From: Lutibacter sp. B1
GTDB taxonomy: Bacteria; Bacteroidota; Bacteroidia; Flavobacteriales; Flavobacteriaceae
Length of the DNA: 64,000 bases
NCBI RefSeq assembly: GCF_012524075.1
Contig: NZ_JAAZUI010000003.1
Span: forward strand, 62,001-126,000
Direction of reading: 5' to 3'
Of the stretch, positions 1 through 9,025 are shown piece after piece. Made by a program: the position numbers and the translations under genes. Position 1 is the first letter of the stretch. Each line of letters opens with the position of its first letter. The notes below the pieces were generated by a model that saw only the letters and a program-made list of their open reading frames with translations, was not told where the DNA came from and did not search any database.

Positions 1-432
1 TTTTAAGGTATTTCTGTTTAGTTCAGCCTTTGTAACAACTTGTTCAAAAAGTGCTTCAGGATAGGTAACAATAATAGCCGGTTTTTTTCGCGAATTTATT
101 CGATTTAAAACTTCCGATCGCAATAAAACATTCGCATTATCGGTTTTTTCAATCTGATAAGGTCTTCGGTACGAACCCGGATAAAAAAGTACATCGTTAT
201 CATTTAAAAGTTGTTCTAAATCATTTAAATAATAAGCGGCTTCTTCTTTATCATTAAAAATTAATAAGAAAGGTTTTTCGGCCTTTTTAAAAGTTTCAGA
301 AATAACAAAAGACAATGACGATCCAACCAAATTCGAAATTTGAAAATGGTGATTGCCTTTTGAAAGGAGTTGAACTATCTGTTTTTGCTGAACAGCTTGC
401 TCAAAAGTTTTAATAATATGTTGTTTGCTCAA
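1..432 (-). CDS. mfd: Transcription-repair coupling factor Mfd, N-terminal part (cut by window edge)
   Basis: Reading the minus strand from a TTG at 432 gives 144 uninterrupted codons running off the left edge. The translation has the UvrB-homology N-terminus of Mfd, including a stretch like FYPGSYRRPY followed by NVLLRSEVLNRI, typical of Bacteroidota Mfd. Mfd removes RNA polymerase stalled at lesions and recruits UvrA. The helicase motifs lie outside the window. The TTG start is chosen because no in-frame ATG is seen and a -7 box (449-456) sits just upstream. The upstream gene is divergent. Family call strong; exact start moderate. Confidence 0.85.
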   Translation of the reverse strand, partial: MSKQHIIKTFEQAVQQKQIVQLLSKGNHHFQISNLVGSSLSFVISETFKKAEKPFLLIFNDKEEAAYYLNDLEQLLNDNDVLFYPGSYRRPYQIEKTDNANVLLRSEVLNRINSRKKPAIIVTYPEALFEQVVTKAELNRNTLK

Positions 433-448
433 AAGTTGCAAATTTTGC

Positions 449-456
449 CAAAGGTA
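449..456 (-). promoter_or_regulatory. Candidate -7 box for mfd
   Basis: On the minus strand the sequence is TACCTTTG, an exact match to the Bacteroidota -7 consensus TAnnTTTG. It ends 16 nt before the TTG start at 432, so the leader would be very short. I see no TTG at the usual -33 spacing. Confidence 0.45.
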
Positions 457-534
457 GTATTTTATGAAAAATGAAAAAAAAATCGTTAAAATTTCTTAAA
501 TTTATAAGAGCGAAATTTTTAAAAACAATGTATT

Positions 535-975
535 ATGACTATTTCAGATTTGTATCCAACGGGTTTGCATGAAGAAAATATTGGACATTTTGCTACTATT
601 GTTAGACTAGCTCTTATGGATGGTAAAATAGATTCTGATGAATTTATACTATTAAAAAGATTAGCTTTAAGATTAGATATTAGCAAAACTGAATTTAAAG
701 ATATTTTAAAAAATCCAACTAATTATCCTGAAAACCCTCCGGTAAGTTATGAGGACAGACTTGAACGATTATACGACTTAACTAAAATGTTATTTGTTGA
801 TAGAAATCCTACGATTGATAAAATGTCTACAATGGACAGAATTGCTATAGGTTTGGGATTTCCTGTAGAACACGCAAGAGATGTGGTAAAAGAAGCGGTA
901 AAGTTCTTTTTTAAAGAACCTGATTTAGAAGATTTTAAAAATAAAATTAAAAAAGTAAATCCTATGAAACATTAA
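535..975 (+). CDS. TerB-like conserved flavobacterial protein
   Basis: 146 aa, no signal peptide or membrane segment, mostly alpha-helical. Residues about 18-60 (HFATIVRLALMDGKIDSDE) carry the acidic-helix pattern of TerB/DjlA-like domains: a hydrophobic helix followed by a DGxID/E turn. A second half-repeat follows at about 78-130 (YDLTKMLFVDRNPTID). This flavobacterial family is often annotated as 'TerB family tellurite resistance', but nothing here ties it to tellurite. The next gene is a clear paralogue, so the pair is a local duplication. Cytoplasmic; function unknown. Confidence 0.7.
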   Translation: MTISDLYPTGLHEENIGHFATIVRLALMDGKIDSDEFILLKRLALRLDISKTEFKDILKNPTNYPENPPVSYEDRLERLYDLTKMLFVDRNPTIDKMSTMDRIAIGLGFPVEHARDVVKEAVKFFFKEPDLEDFKNKIKKVNPMKH

Positions 976-1015
976 CCTTCGGGATTAAGCATGATGTAAA
1001 TTTGGTTAGTTTATT

Positions 1016-1023
1016 TATATTTG
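1016..1023 (+). promoter_or_regulatory. Candidate -7 box for second TerB-like gene
   Basis: TATATTTG is an exact TAnnTTTG match, 19 nt before the ATG at 1043. No -33 TTG at 17-23 nt spacing was found, so this rests on the -7 box alone. If real, the frameshifted gene downstream is still transcribed from its own promoter. Confidence 0.4.
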
Positions 1024-1042
1024 TTCACAAAAAATCAAAAAC

Positions 1043-1476
1043 ATGAAAATATCTGACCATAATCTAAACGGAGAGCAAAAAAGAAATTTTGATCATTTTG
1101 CAAGTTTAGTGAAATTAGCTTTAGCTGATAATGTTATTACTGAAGGAGAAGAAAAGTTTTTAAAAAAATAGCAACCAAGTTTCATATTTTAGATGAAAAA
1201 TATGACGAAATTCTAGCAAATCCAGAAAAATTTTGTGCGCACAGTTTGCATAATTACGATGAACGTATTGAACATTTATACGATTTAACCAAAATGATTT
1301 TTGCTGATAATGAAGTTACAGGAATTGAAGCCAAAGTGTTAAGAAAAATTTGTTACGGATTGGGTTTTCCAACAGATAATGTTGAAAAAGTAGTTGACGA
1401 AGCTATACATTTGGTTTTGAATGATAATGATTTGGAGGAGTTCACAAAAGCTGTAAAATATGTGAATAGAATCTAA
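1043..1476 (+). pseudogene. TerB-like paralogue interrupted by a -1 frame change at an A7 run
   Basis: From the ATG at 1043 the frame reads 42 codons and stops at TAG 1169-1171. The rest of the protein continues without interruption in the -1 frame to 1476 (LYDLTKMIFADNEVTG...ICYGLGFP). Joined, the two parts align over their whole length with the 146-aa protein at 535-975. The switch point is 1162-1168, seven A's laid out as tta aaa aaa tag. That is the in-frame layout A AAA AAA of a classical -1 slippery heptamer directly before the stop. It may be a homopolymer assembly error, a fresh pseudogene, or programmed -1 frameshifting. An ATG at 1246 could restart the C-terminal half (76 aa). Confidence 0.75.
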
Positions 1477-1498
1477 TTAAGTTTAATGTTTATATTGA

Positions 1499-1527
1499 AA
1501 AAAGCCGAACAATTTGTTCGGCTTTTT
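1499..1527 (+). terminator. Rho-independent terminator after the TerB-like pair
   Basis: A perfect 12-bp stem (AAAAAGCCGAAC / GTTCGGCTTTTT) with a short AT loop and a T-run. It lies inside the longest possible reading frame of the next gene (from 1486), which argues for the downstream GTG start at 1564. Confidence 0.85.
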
Positions 1528-1563
1528 GTGTTTAAAATAGTATTTTGCAGTAAAATTAAACAA

Positions 1564-4500
1564 GTGCCAAACGCAACTTCATTTCAAGTATATAACGCAT
1601 CTGCAGGGAGCGGAAAAACTTTCACATTGGTAAAAGAATATTTAAAAATTCTTTTACAAAGCACCAATACTTTTAAATTTCAGCAAATTTTAGCTGTTAC
1701 CTTCACTAATAAAGCTGCTGGTGAAATGAAAGAGCGTATTATTGAGAATTTAAATGTATTTTCAAAAAACACAACAAATAGCATGTTATCGGTAATTTGT
1801 AACGAAACAGGCTTAACAGAAGAAACGGTTTTTATAAGATCTAAAGTAATTTTAAATGCAATTTTGCAAAACTATTCGGCATTTAATATTACAACAATTG
1901 ATGCTTTTACACATAAATTAATCAGAACTTTTGCGTACGATTTAAAACTTCCATTAAATTTTGAGGTAGAAATGGATTCTAAAAGTTTGTTAAATGAAGC
2001 GGTTGATATTGTGATTTCTAAAATTGGAGATACTAAAGAGCTAACCGATTTGCTGGTAGCTTTTTCACTCCAAAAATTAGACGATGATAAATCTTGGGAT
2101 ATTTCTTTAGAACTCAAAACGTTTGCCGAAATTATTTTGAACGAAAATCATGCAAAGCATTTAAAAATACTTTCTAAAGTTTCGGTTGACGAGTTCAAAA
2201 AACTAAAAGAAAAACTTCAAAAAGAAAATAAAGAAATTGAGAGTGAGTTTAAAAGAATTGGAAACGAAGGCTTACATATTATCAATGGCATTGGTGTTGA
2301 TTTTAAGGATTTTTATTACTCAATGATTCCAAATCATTTTCAAAATTTGGCAACTTCATTTCAAAAAGCAAGTTTTTTTGATCAAAGTAAGCTTAAAGAG
2401 AGAATTGATGAGCAAACATTTTATTCAAAATCGAAACCGGAAAATGTAAAAAGCGCAATAGATAGTTGTATTCCTCAATTATTGAATTTGTACAATCAAT
2501 CAGAAGTTTTGTTTCAAAAGAAAACTTTGAACGATTTAATTTTAAACAGCTTGATTCCTTTGGCAGTTTTAAATTATATCAACAATGCATTACAAGAAAT
2601 TAAAAATGAAAATAATGTTTTGTTGAATGCCGAATTCAATCAAATTATAAGCGACACCATTAAAAACGAACCTGCACCATTTATTTATGAACGGATTGGA
2701 GAAAAATACCGTTATTATTTTATTGATGAAATGCAAGATACATCGGAAATGCAATGGCAAAATTTAATTCCGTTAATTGACAATGCAATTTCATCAGAAA
2801 ATGAAGCTGGTGAAAAAGGGCAGTTATTATTGGTTGGCGATGCCAAACAATCAATTTATCGTTGGAGAGGAGGTAAAGCAGAGCAATTTATTTCGCTATC
2901 AGCAACCGATGCAGGAAAAGCGAATAACCCTTTTTATGTAGAAAAAGAATTACAAAATTTAGAAACAAACTACAGAAGTTATTCAGAGATAATAGACTTT
3001 AATAATTCCTTTTTCAAACACATTTCACAATATTTAGCTAACAGCAGTTACGGTAAGTTGTATTTTGAAGGAAACAACCAACACACAAATGAAAATAAAG
3101 GTGGTTATGTTCAACTGTCGTTTGTAGAAAAACAAAATGATGATGAAGAAAAGGATTTAGTTTTCCCTAAAAAAGTATACGAAATAATTGAAAATTTAGA
3201 CAGCTCTTTTCAAAAAAGTGAAGTTTGCGTATTGGTGCGTACTCGAAAACAAGGAGTTAACGTTGCTGAATATTTATCGGAAAATGGTATTGAGATTATT
3301 TCATCAGAAACTTTGTTGTTAAAAAATAACGCAAAAGTTGATTTTATAATAGATTTATTGAATGTATTACAAAATCCCTCAACCAAAGAATACAAAATAA
3401 AATTACTCTATTTTTTGTACGAATACTTGCAATTAAAAGAAGATAAACATTTGTTTTTAAATAGATTTATAAACTACTCGAATGTTCAATTTTTTGAAGA
3501 ATTGAAGCAATACAACGTGTATTTTAGCTACAATGAGTTTGTTCAAAATCCGTTTTATGAAAGTATTGAATATATCATCAGAAATTTCAATCTGGCTCAG
3601 GAGTCAGATTCTAATATTCAGTTCTTTTTAGATGTGGTTTTTGAATTTCAGCAAAAGAAAAAAGCATCAATTGGTGATTTTTTAGAATATTGGGAGTTAA
3701 AAAAAGACGCGTTAAGCATTGTTGCTCCTGAAGCAAAAAATGCCGTGCGAATTATGACGATTCACAAAGCAAAAGGTTTGGAATTTCCGGTAGTTATTTT
3801 TCCTTATGATATTGATATTTACAGACAAATAAACCCTAAAGTTTGGTATAATTACACACAATCAAACACTATAAAATCTATATTGTTAAATTATAGTGCC
3901 AAATTAAAGTATATAGACGAGCAAGGAATACAATTATTTGACCAACAAAAAGAAGAATTGGAGTTGGATAATTTTAATATTTTATATGTTGCTTTAACAA
4001 GAGCAGTTGAACAATTGTATATAATATCAGGTAAAAAGACATCAAATAAAAAAGAAGAAAAGCTTAGCTCAACAGCCGATTTCTTTATCAATTATTTAAA
4101 GAAAATTGAACAGTGGAACGAAAAACAAAACGAGTATTGTTTTGGAACTTCAACTCGAACAGATGTTATTTCCAAAAGAGATGAAGAAACAATTTTTCAA
4201 CAGAGCTTTATTAATAATTCATGGAAAAATCACAATATTTCAATTGTTGCAAATTCTTCTTTATTATGGGATACGGAAAAAGGAAAATCAATTGTTTATG
4301 GTAATTTGATACACGAAATTTTATCAAAAATAAAAACTAAAAATGATATTTTAGAAACGGTTCAACAATATCTTTATAAAGGCATAATCACTATAAGCGA
4401 ACAGGAAGAAATAACAGAAATCTTATATAAAATAGTGAATCATAAGCAGCTTTCAATTTATTTTGAACAAAATAACAAGGTTTTTAATGAGCAAGAGATT

Positions 4501-4710
4501 GTAACTAAAGAAAAGAACATTATTATACCTGACAGATTGGTAGTTAGAGAAGAAAAACTAACAATTATTGATTATAAAACGGGAAAATATGATAAAAAAT
4601 ATCATGATCAAATTAAAAATTACGCCAAAACGTTAGAGAATTTAGATTTTGAAATCGAAAAAAAATTACTGGTATATATTAACAATCAAATTTTGGTGGA
4701 AGAAGTTTAA
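1564..4710 (+). CDS. addA: UvrD/Rep-family helicase-nuclease, AddA/RecB-like
   Basis: A 1048-aa superfamily 1 DNA helicase fused to a RecB-type nuclease, the motor subunit of an AddAB-like double-strand-break resection enzyme. Visible motifs: Walker A near residues 12-19 (ASAGSGKT), Walker B with DEMQDTS, motif III (GDAKQSIYRWRGG), motif V (MTIHKAKGLEFP), motif VI (YVALTRA), and a C-terminal nuclease with GNLIHEIL and IIDYKTG as metal and catalytic residues. The GTG start is preferred because the frame upstream runs through a terminator. The partner AddB-like gene is at 9026-11764, separated by kbl and two ompA genes. Family certain; the gene symbol is by analogy. Confidence 0.88.
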   Translation: MPNATSFQVYNASAGSGKTFTLVKEYLKILLQSTNTFKFQQILAVTFTNKAAGEMKERIIENLNVFSKNTTNSMLSVICNETGLTEETVFIRSKVILNAILQNYSAFNITTIDAFTHKLIRTFAYDLKLPLNFEVEMDSKSLLNEAVDIVISKIGDTKELTDLLVAFSLQKLDDDKSWDISLELKTFAEIILNENHAKHLKILSKVSVDEFKKLKEKLQKENKEIESEFKRIGNEGLHIINGIGVDFKDFYYSMIPNHFQNLATSFQKASFFDQSKLKERIDEQTFYSKSKPENVKSAIDSCIPQLLNLYNQSEVLFQKKTLNDLILNSLIPLAVLNYINNALQEIKNENNVLLNAEFNQIISDTIKNEPAPFIYERIGEKYRYYFIDEMQDTSEMQWQNLIPLIDNAISSENEAGEKGQLLLVGDAKQSIYRWRGGKAEQFISLSATDAGKANNPFYVEKELQNLETNYRSYSEIIDFNNSFFKHISQYLANSSYGKLYFEGNNQHTNENKGGYVQLSFVEKQNDDEEKDLVFPKKVYEIIENLDSSFQKSEVCVLVRTRKQGVNVAEYLSENGIEIISSETLLLKNNAKVDFIIDLLNVLQNPSTKEYKIKLLYFLYEYLQLKEDKHLFLNRFINYSNVQFFEELKQYNVYFSYNEFVQNPFYESIEYIIRNFNLAQESDSNIQFFLDVVFEFQQKKKASIGDFLEYWELKKDALSIVAPEAKNAVRIMTIHKAKGLEFPVVIFPYDIDIYRQINPKVWYNYTQSNTIKSILLNYSAKLKYIDEQGIQLFDQQKEELELDNFNILYVALTRAVEQLYIISGKKTSNKKEEKLSSTADFFINYLKKIEQWNEKQNEYCFGTSTRTDVISKRDEETIFQQSFINNSWKNHNISIVANSSLLWDTEKGKSIVYGNLIHEILSKIKTKNDILETVQQYLYKGIITISEQEEITEILYKIVNHKQLSIYFEQNNKVFNEQEIVTKEKNIIIPDRLVVREEKLTIIDYKTGKYDKKYHDQIKNYAKTLENLDFEIEKKLLVYINNQILVEEV

Positions 4711-4725
4711 ATTGAATTAAATTTG
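4693..4725 (+). promoter_or_regulatory. Bacteroidota-type promoter of kbl
   Basis: TTG at 4693-4695, a 22-nt spacer and TAAATTTG at 4718-4725, matching TTG-N17-23-TAnnTTTG. The box ends 16 nt before the kbl ATG. The -33 element lies inside the last codons of the helicase gene. Confidence 0.65.
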
Positions 4726-4741
4726 TAAAAAAACAATAACA

Positions 4742-5935
4742 ATGTACGGTACAATTCAAAAATATTTGCAAAACGAACTGCAAGAAATTAAAGATGCAGG
4801 ACTTTATAAAACTGAACGGATAATAACCTCGTCGCAAGATGCAGTGATTAAAATTAGCACAGGTGAAGAGGTGATTAATTTTTGTGCTAATAATTATTTA
4901 GGATTGTCAAATAATCCGGAAGTTATCCAAGCTGCAAAAGAAGCAATGGATTCTCATGGCTTTGGAATGTCGTCGGTTAGATTTATTTGTGGCACACAAG
5001 ATATTCATAAACAATTAGAGCAAAAAATCGCCGATTTTTATCAAACTGAAGACACAATTTTATACGCTGCGGCTTTTGATGCAAATGGAGGCGTTTTCGA
5101 ACCGCTTTTATCTCAAGAAGATGCTATTATTTCAGATTCTTTAAACCACGCTTCCATAATTGATGGTGTACGCTTGTGTAAAGCGGCTCGCTACAGATAT
5201 GAAAATAACGATATGGCATCGTTAGAAGAACAACTTATTGAAGCCAACAAAAACAAGCATCGATTTAAAATTATTGTTACAGACGGGGTATTCTCTATGG
5301 ATGGAATTGTAGCAAGCTTAGATAAAATTTGTGACTTGGCTGATAAATACGATGCTTTAGTTATGGTAGATGAATGTCATGCTGCCGGATTTATAGGGAA
5401 AACAGGTAGAGGAACACTTGAGTTAAAAAATGTGATGGGTAGAGTAGATATTATTACCGGAACATTAGGAAAAGCATTAGGAGGAGCAATGGGAGGTTAT
5501 ACAACAGGTAAAAAAGAAATTATTGAAATGCTGCGTCAACGTTCCAGACCTTATTTATTTTCAAATTCTTTAACACCTGCAATTGTTGGAGCTTCATTAA
5601 AAGTTTTCGAAATGATATCTAACGACACTTCACTAAGAGATAAATTGGAATGGAACACAAATTATTTTAAAAATGCTATGAATGAAGCCGGATTTGATAT
5701 AATTAAAGGAGATTCGGCTATAGTACCTGTGATGTTATACGATGCTAAACTTTCTCAAGATATGGCAAATATGCTGTTAGAAGAAGGAATATATGTGATT
5801 GGTTTCTTCTATCCTGTGGTACCAAAGGGTAAAGCAAGAATTAGAGTACAATTGTCAGCAGCTCATACTGAAGAACATTTAAAAAAGGCCGTAAAATCTT
5901 TTATTAAGGTTGGAAAAAAACTCGGAGTAGTATAA
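4742..5935 (+). CDS. kbl: Glycine C-acetyltransferase (2-amino-3-ketobutyrate CoA ligase)
   Basis: 397 aa, the normal length for Kbl. This PLP enzyme of the alpha-oxoamine synthase family cleaves 2-amino-3-oxobutyrate with CoA into glycine and acetyl-CoA, the second step of threonine catabolism. The PLP lysine is K244 in [10 protein letters not shown], the same number as in E. coli Kbl. The fold-type I aspartate is in [11 protein letters not shown], and [12 protein letters not shown] is at the N-terminus. No threonine dehydrogenase lies next to it. It has its own promoter and is probably monocistronic. Confidence 0.93.
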   Translation: MYGTIQKYLQNELQEIKDAGLYKTERIITSSQDAVIKISTGEEVINFCANNYLGLSNNPEVIQAAKEAMDSHGFGMSSVRFICGTQDIHKQLEQKIADFYQTEDTILYAAAFDANGGVFEPLLSQEDAIISDSLNHASIIDGVRLCKAARYRYENNDMASLEEQLIEANKNKHRFKIIVTDGVFSMDGIVASLDKICDLADKYDALVMVDECHAAGFIGKTGRGTLELKNVMGRVDIITGTLGKALGGAMGGYTTGKKEIIEMLRQRSRPYLFSNSLTPAIVGASLKVFEMISNDTSLRDKLEWNTNYFKNAMNEAGFDIIKGDSAIVPVMLYDAKLSQDMANMLLEEGIYVIGFFYPVVPKGKARIRVQLSAAHTEEHLKKAVKSFIKVGKKLGVV

Positions 5936-5972
5936 AAATCACAAAAAAACTATAGATTTTAATATAATTTTG

Positions 5973-6013
5973 TATTTTTGTCGTTATAATTGAGCTTTTA
6001 TGGCTTATATTTG
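5973..6013 (+). promoter_or_regulatory. Two candidate -7 boxes before the first ompA gene
   Basis: TATTTTTG at 5973-5980 and TATATTTG at 6006-6013 both match TAnnTTTG exactly. They lie 70 and 37 nt before the ATG at 6051. Neither has a TTG at ideal -33 spacing. The second box lies in codons 3-5 of the longer frame beginning at 6000, which supports the start at 6051. Confidence 0.45.
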
Positions 6014-6050
6014 TGAAAAAAGAAAGAACATTAAATTTAAATTTTTGAAA

Positions 6051-7412
6051 ATGAAACATTTAAAAGTAGCCTTATTGGCTTTATTATTGATTACTGGTTT
6101 CAGCAATGTAAATGCACAAGATGAAAACAATCCTTGGGCAATTGGTTTTGGTGTAAACGCAGTGGATTTCTATCCTACAAATTCAGGAGATCTTCCTGGA
6201 AAATGGTATGATGAATTTGCAAACGCAGACGATCATTACAACATTTTACCTGCAATTTCAAAACTTACAGTTGGCAGATACTTAGCTGCAGGTTTTAGTT
6301 TAGAAGTAGGAGGTACTTTAAACAAAATTGAAAAAATCGGTGATTTTGAAGCTGATGATTTATCATTTTTTGCTGTTGATGGTACTGTAAAGTACGATTT
6401 AAACAAACTTATCGGTGAAACTGCTTGGTTCGATCCTTATGCTTCTGTTGGTGGAGGTTATACTTGGATGGACGATTGGGATACTGGTACATTTAATGGT
6501 GGAGCAGGTTTCAATGTTTGGTTTACAGATAACTTAGGTTTAAATTTAGAAACAAAATATAAACACACTTTCGAAAGTAATATTATTCAACATTGGCAAC
6601 ACTCTGCTGGTATAGTTGTTAAATTTGGTGGTACTGACACTGATGGTGACGGTATTTTTGACAAAGATGACGCTTGTCCAGAAGTATTCGGTTTAGCTGA
6701 ATTTAAAGGTTGTCCAGATTCTGATAATGATGGTATTATCGATTCAGAAGATGCATGTCCTAATACTGCAGGTTTAGCTGCATTAAACGGATGTCCAGAT
6801 GCTGACGGTGATGGTATTGCTGATAAAAGCGATGCTTGTCCAAACGAAAAAGGAACAAAAGCAAACAATGGTTGCCCTGATACTGACGGTGACGGTGTAA
6901 TTGATTCTAAAGACGAATGTCCTTCAGTTGCTGGTCCTGTTGCTAACAATGGTTGTCCTTGGCCAGATGTTGATGGTGACGGTGTTTTAGATAAAGATGA
7001 TGATTGTCCAAAAGTAGCTGGTACTGTAGCTAACAAAGGTTGTCCTGAAATTACTGCTGTTGAAGTAGCTAAATTAGATGAGTTATTTAAAACAGTATAT
7101 TTTGATACAGGAAAAGATACTTTTAAAGCTGATACTTATTCTAAATTAGATACAGCTGCTGAGATAATGGCTAAATATTCTACTGCTAAATTCGCAATCG
7201 GTGGTCACACAGATAGCGTAGGTAGTGCTACTTTAAACCAACAATTATCTGAAAAAAGAGCTAATGCTGTTAAAAAATATTTAGTTTCTAAAGGAGTATC
7301 AGAAAGTAACTTAACTGCAACAGGTTATGGTGAAGATATGCCAATAGCATCTAATAACACTAGAGCTGGTAGAGCTGAAAACAGAAGAGTTGAAGTAAAA
7401 TTGATCAAATAA
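6051..7412 (+). CDS. OmpA-family outer-membrane protein with TSP3 calcium repeats
   Basis: 453 aa from the ATG at 6051, chosen because it gives a clean signal peptide ending at about residue 23 (VNAQ). Residues about 24-190 are an OmpA-like eight-strand barrel region. About 194-332 are five thrombospondin type-3 repeats (DxDGDGIxDxxDxCP). The last 110 residues are an OmpA_C peptidoglycan-binding domain ([11 protein letters not shown] and the NRRVEV motif). It probably links the outer membrane to the cell wall and is likely a major porin-like protein. A diverged copy follows directly. A strong terminator lies at 7435-7468. Confidence 0.9.
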   Translation: MKHLKVALLALLLITGFSNVNAQDENNPWAIGFGVNAVDFYPTNSGDLPGKWYDEFANADDHYNILPAISKLTVGRYLAAGFSLEVGGTLNKIEKIGDFEADDLSFFAVDGTVKYDLNKLIGETAWFDPYASVGGGYTWMDDWDTGTFNGGAGFNVWFTDNLGLNLETKYKHTFESNIIQHWQHSAGIVVKFGGTDTDGDGIFDKDDACPEVFGLAEFKGCPDSDNDGIIDSEDACPNTAGLAALNGCPDADGDGIADKSDACPNEKGTKANNGCPDTDGDGVIDSKDECPSVAGPVANNGCPWPDVDGDGVLDKDDDCPKVAGTVANKGCPEITAVEVAKLDELFKTVYFDTGKDTFKADTYSKLDTAAEIMAKYSTAKFAIGGHTDSVGSATLNQQLSEKRANAVKKYLVSKGVSESNLTATGYGEDMPIASNNTRAGRAENRRVEVKLIK

Positions 7413-7434
7413 TTGATTTTATAAAACATAAATT

Positions 7435-7468
7435 AAAAAGCCATTCATTTTTGAATGGCTTTTTTTTT
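7435..7468 (+). terminator. Rho-independent terminator between the two ompA genes
   Basis: A 13-bp stem (AAAAAGCCATTCA / TGAATGGCTTTTT) with a four-T loop and a run of T's. The ATG at 7455 lies inside its 3' arm and is therefore not used as the start of the next gene. Confidence 0.88.
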
Positions 7469-7483
7469 GAAAAAATATTTTTG
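7451..7483 (+). promoter_or_regulatory. Promoter of second ompA gene overlapping the terminator
   Basis: TTG at 7451-7453 lies at the loop and 3' arm of the terminator. A 22-nt spacer is followed by TATTTTTG at 7476-7483, a full match to TTG-N17-23-TAnnTTTG. The start codon is 41 nt further on. Confidence 0.6.
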
Positions 7484-7523
7484 TGTTCTGATTTTTACAG
7501 CTAAATTAGTAAAAATTAAAAGT

Positions 7524-8948
7524 ATGAAAATGAATATATTATCTAAAAAAATTACGCTAATAATCTTTTTCTTAATATTCATATCAGATTTAAGAAGTCA
7601 AGATAAAGACAATCCTTGGGTTATCGGGTTTGGAGTAAATGCAGTAGATTTTTATCCAACGAATATTCATGGCATGAAATCCGAAGCTGGAAATTCAACT
7701 AAATGGTTTGATCAATTTTTTAATTTAAATGATCATTATAATTATATATCAGCTCCAAGTAAATTAAGTATCGGAAGATACTTAAATGAAAGTTTTAGTG
7801 TAGAATTAGCAGGTAGTATTAATAAAATTAAGAAACTAGGTAGTATTAAGTTAGACAAAAGTATTTCATACTATGCAATTGATGCTAATATAAATTATAA
7901 TATAAATAAGATTATAGGAAAAACATCTTGGTTCGACCCTTATGCAATTATGGGAGGAGGTTTTAATGCTAAAACAGGAAATAGTAATGGTTTGCCATTT
8001 AAAAATTATGGGTCATTTAATAGCGGAGTAGGAAGCAAAATATGGCTGTATAAAAAACTAGGAGTTAAAATACAAACTATATATAAACATTTTTTTAATG
8101 ACGGATCTTACCCGCATTTTCAACATTCAGCAAGTATAATATACAAATTTGGAGGTTACGATGAAGATAATGATGGTGTTTTTGATAAAGATGATGTATG
8201 TCCGGATGTTTTTGGATTGGTTGAGTTTAAGGGGTGTCCAGATTCTGATGAAGACGGAGTGCCTGACTCTGAAGATAATTGTCTCAATGTTTATGGTTCA
8301 GTTAAATTAAATGGGTGTCCAGATTCTGATGAAGATGGCGTAACTGATGAACTGGATAACTGTCCTTATATCAAAGGAGAAATAAAACACAATGGTTGTC
8401 CTGATACTGATGGTGATGGAATTATTGATCAGCGCGATGGCTGTCCAACCGTAGCAGGTCCTCTTTCTAATAATGGCTGCCCTGAACCAGATACTGATGG
8501 TGATGGTGTGATAGATAGATTAGATAAATGTAAATTTGAAACTGGTCCAGCCGATAATAATGGCTGCCCGGTTGTAATTGATAATAATTATGAAGAATTA
8601 GAAGCAAAATTGGTTGAATTAGCACGTGGTATATTATTTGTTTCAGGGTCTGATAAATTTTATACCAAAAATGAGGATCAACTAAATCAAATAGCTGGCT
8701 TAATGAATGATCATAATGATTTAAAATTTCAAATCCAAGGGCATACAGATAGTGTAGGATCTGAAGAGACTAATCTTCAGTTATCTATAAAAAGGATAAA
8801 TAAAGTTGTAAATTATTTGGTTTCACAAGGAGTAGATAAATCTAATTTAAGTACAAAAGGTTTTGGAGAATCTATGCCTATAGCAACAAATGACACTGCT
8901 GAAGGAAGAACAAAAAACCGTAGAATTGAAATTAAAATTGTGAATTAA
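7524..8948 (+). CDS. Second OmpA-family protein with TSP3 repeats (diverged tandem copy)
   Basis: 474 aa from the ATG at 7524; a start at 7455 would translate through the terminator. The layout is as in the neighbour: signal peptide to about residue 26, barrel region, five TSP3-type repeats (DxDEDGVxDxxDNC), then OmpA_C (FQIQGHTDSVG and NRRIEIKI). Barrel openings are nearly the same in both proteins ([16 protein letters not shown]), so this is a tandem duplication. The copy has more lysine and AT-rich codons, and two repeats lack the usual CP spacing, which suggests weaker expression or relaxed constraint. Outer membrane and periplasm. Confidence 0.87.
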   Translation: MKMNILSKKITLIIFFLIFISDLRSQDKDNPWVIGFGVNAVDFYPTNIHGMKSEAGNSTKWFDQFFNLNDHYNYISAPSKLSIGRYLNESFSVELAGSINKIKKLGSIKLDKSISYYAIDANINYNINKIIGKTSWFDPYAIMGGGFNAKTGNSNGLPFKNYGSFNSGVGSKIWLYKKLGVKIQTIYKHFFNDGSYPHFQHSASIIYKFGGYDEDNDGVFDKDDVCPDVFGLVEFKGCPDSDEDGVPDSEDNCLNVYGSVKLNGCPDSDEDGVTDELDNCPYIKGEIKHNGCPDTDGDGIIDQRDGCPTVAGPLSNNGCPEPDTDGDGVIDRLDKCKFETGPADNNGCPVVIDNNYEELEAKLVELARGILFVSGSDKFYTKNEDQLNQIAGLMNDHNDLKFQIQGHTDSVGSEETNLQLSIKRINKVVNYLVSQGVDKSNLSTKGFGESMPIATNDTAEGRTKNRRIEIKIVN

Positions 8949-8970
8949 AATATTTTAAAAAAATAGTAAT

Positions 8971-8999
8971 AAAGTCATTTCTTTTGAGATGGCTTTTTT
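8971..8999 (+). terminator. Rho-independent terminator after second ompA gene
   Basis: An 11-bp stem with two G-T wobbles (AAAGTCATTTC / GAGATGGCTTT), a four-T loop and a T-run. Confidence 0.75.
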
Positions 9000-9025
9000 A
9001 TTTTTATAAAATATAAAAAGGCTAT

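Noticed and set aside
535-1476. Tellurite-resistance function for the TerB-like pair
   Set aside because: Only a weak fold-level resemblance; no other ter genes are near, so no function is claimed.
1486-1563. Upstream extension of the AddA-like gene
   Set aside because: It runs through a perfect terminator hairpin (1499-1527), and the encoded residues do not resemble the family; the GTG at 1564 sits just before the Walker A region.
6587-7036. 149-codon antisense frame within the first ompA gene
   Set aside because: It mirrors the repetitive TSP3 codons on the other strand; no start signal or family similarity.
6640-7045. TSP3 region as a DNA tandem repeat or CRISPR-like array
   Set aside because: The periodicity comes from protein repeats with varied codons; there are no constant repeats with unique spacers.
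7455-7523. ATG at 7455 as start of the second ompA gene
   Set aside because: The ATG is part of the 3' arm of a terminator, and the signal peptide only makes sense from 7524.
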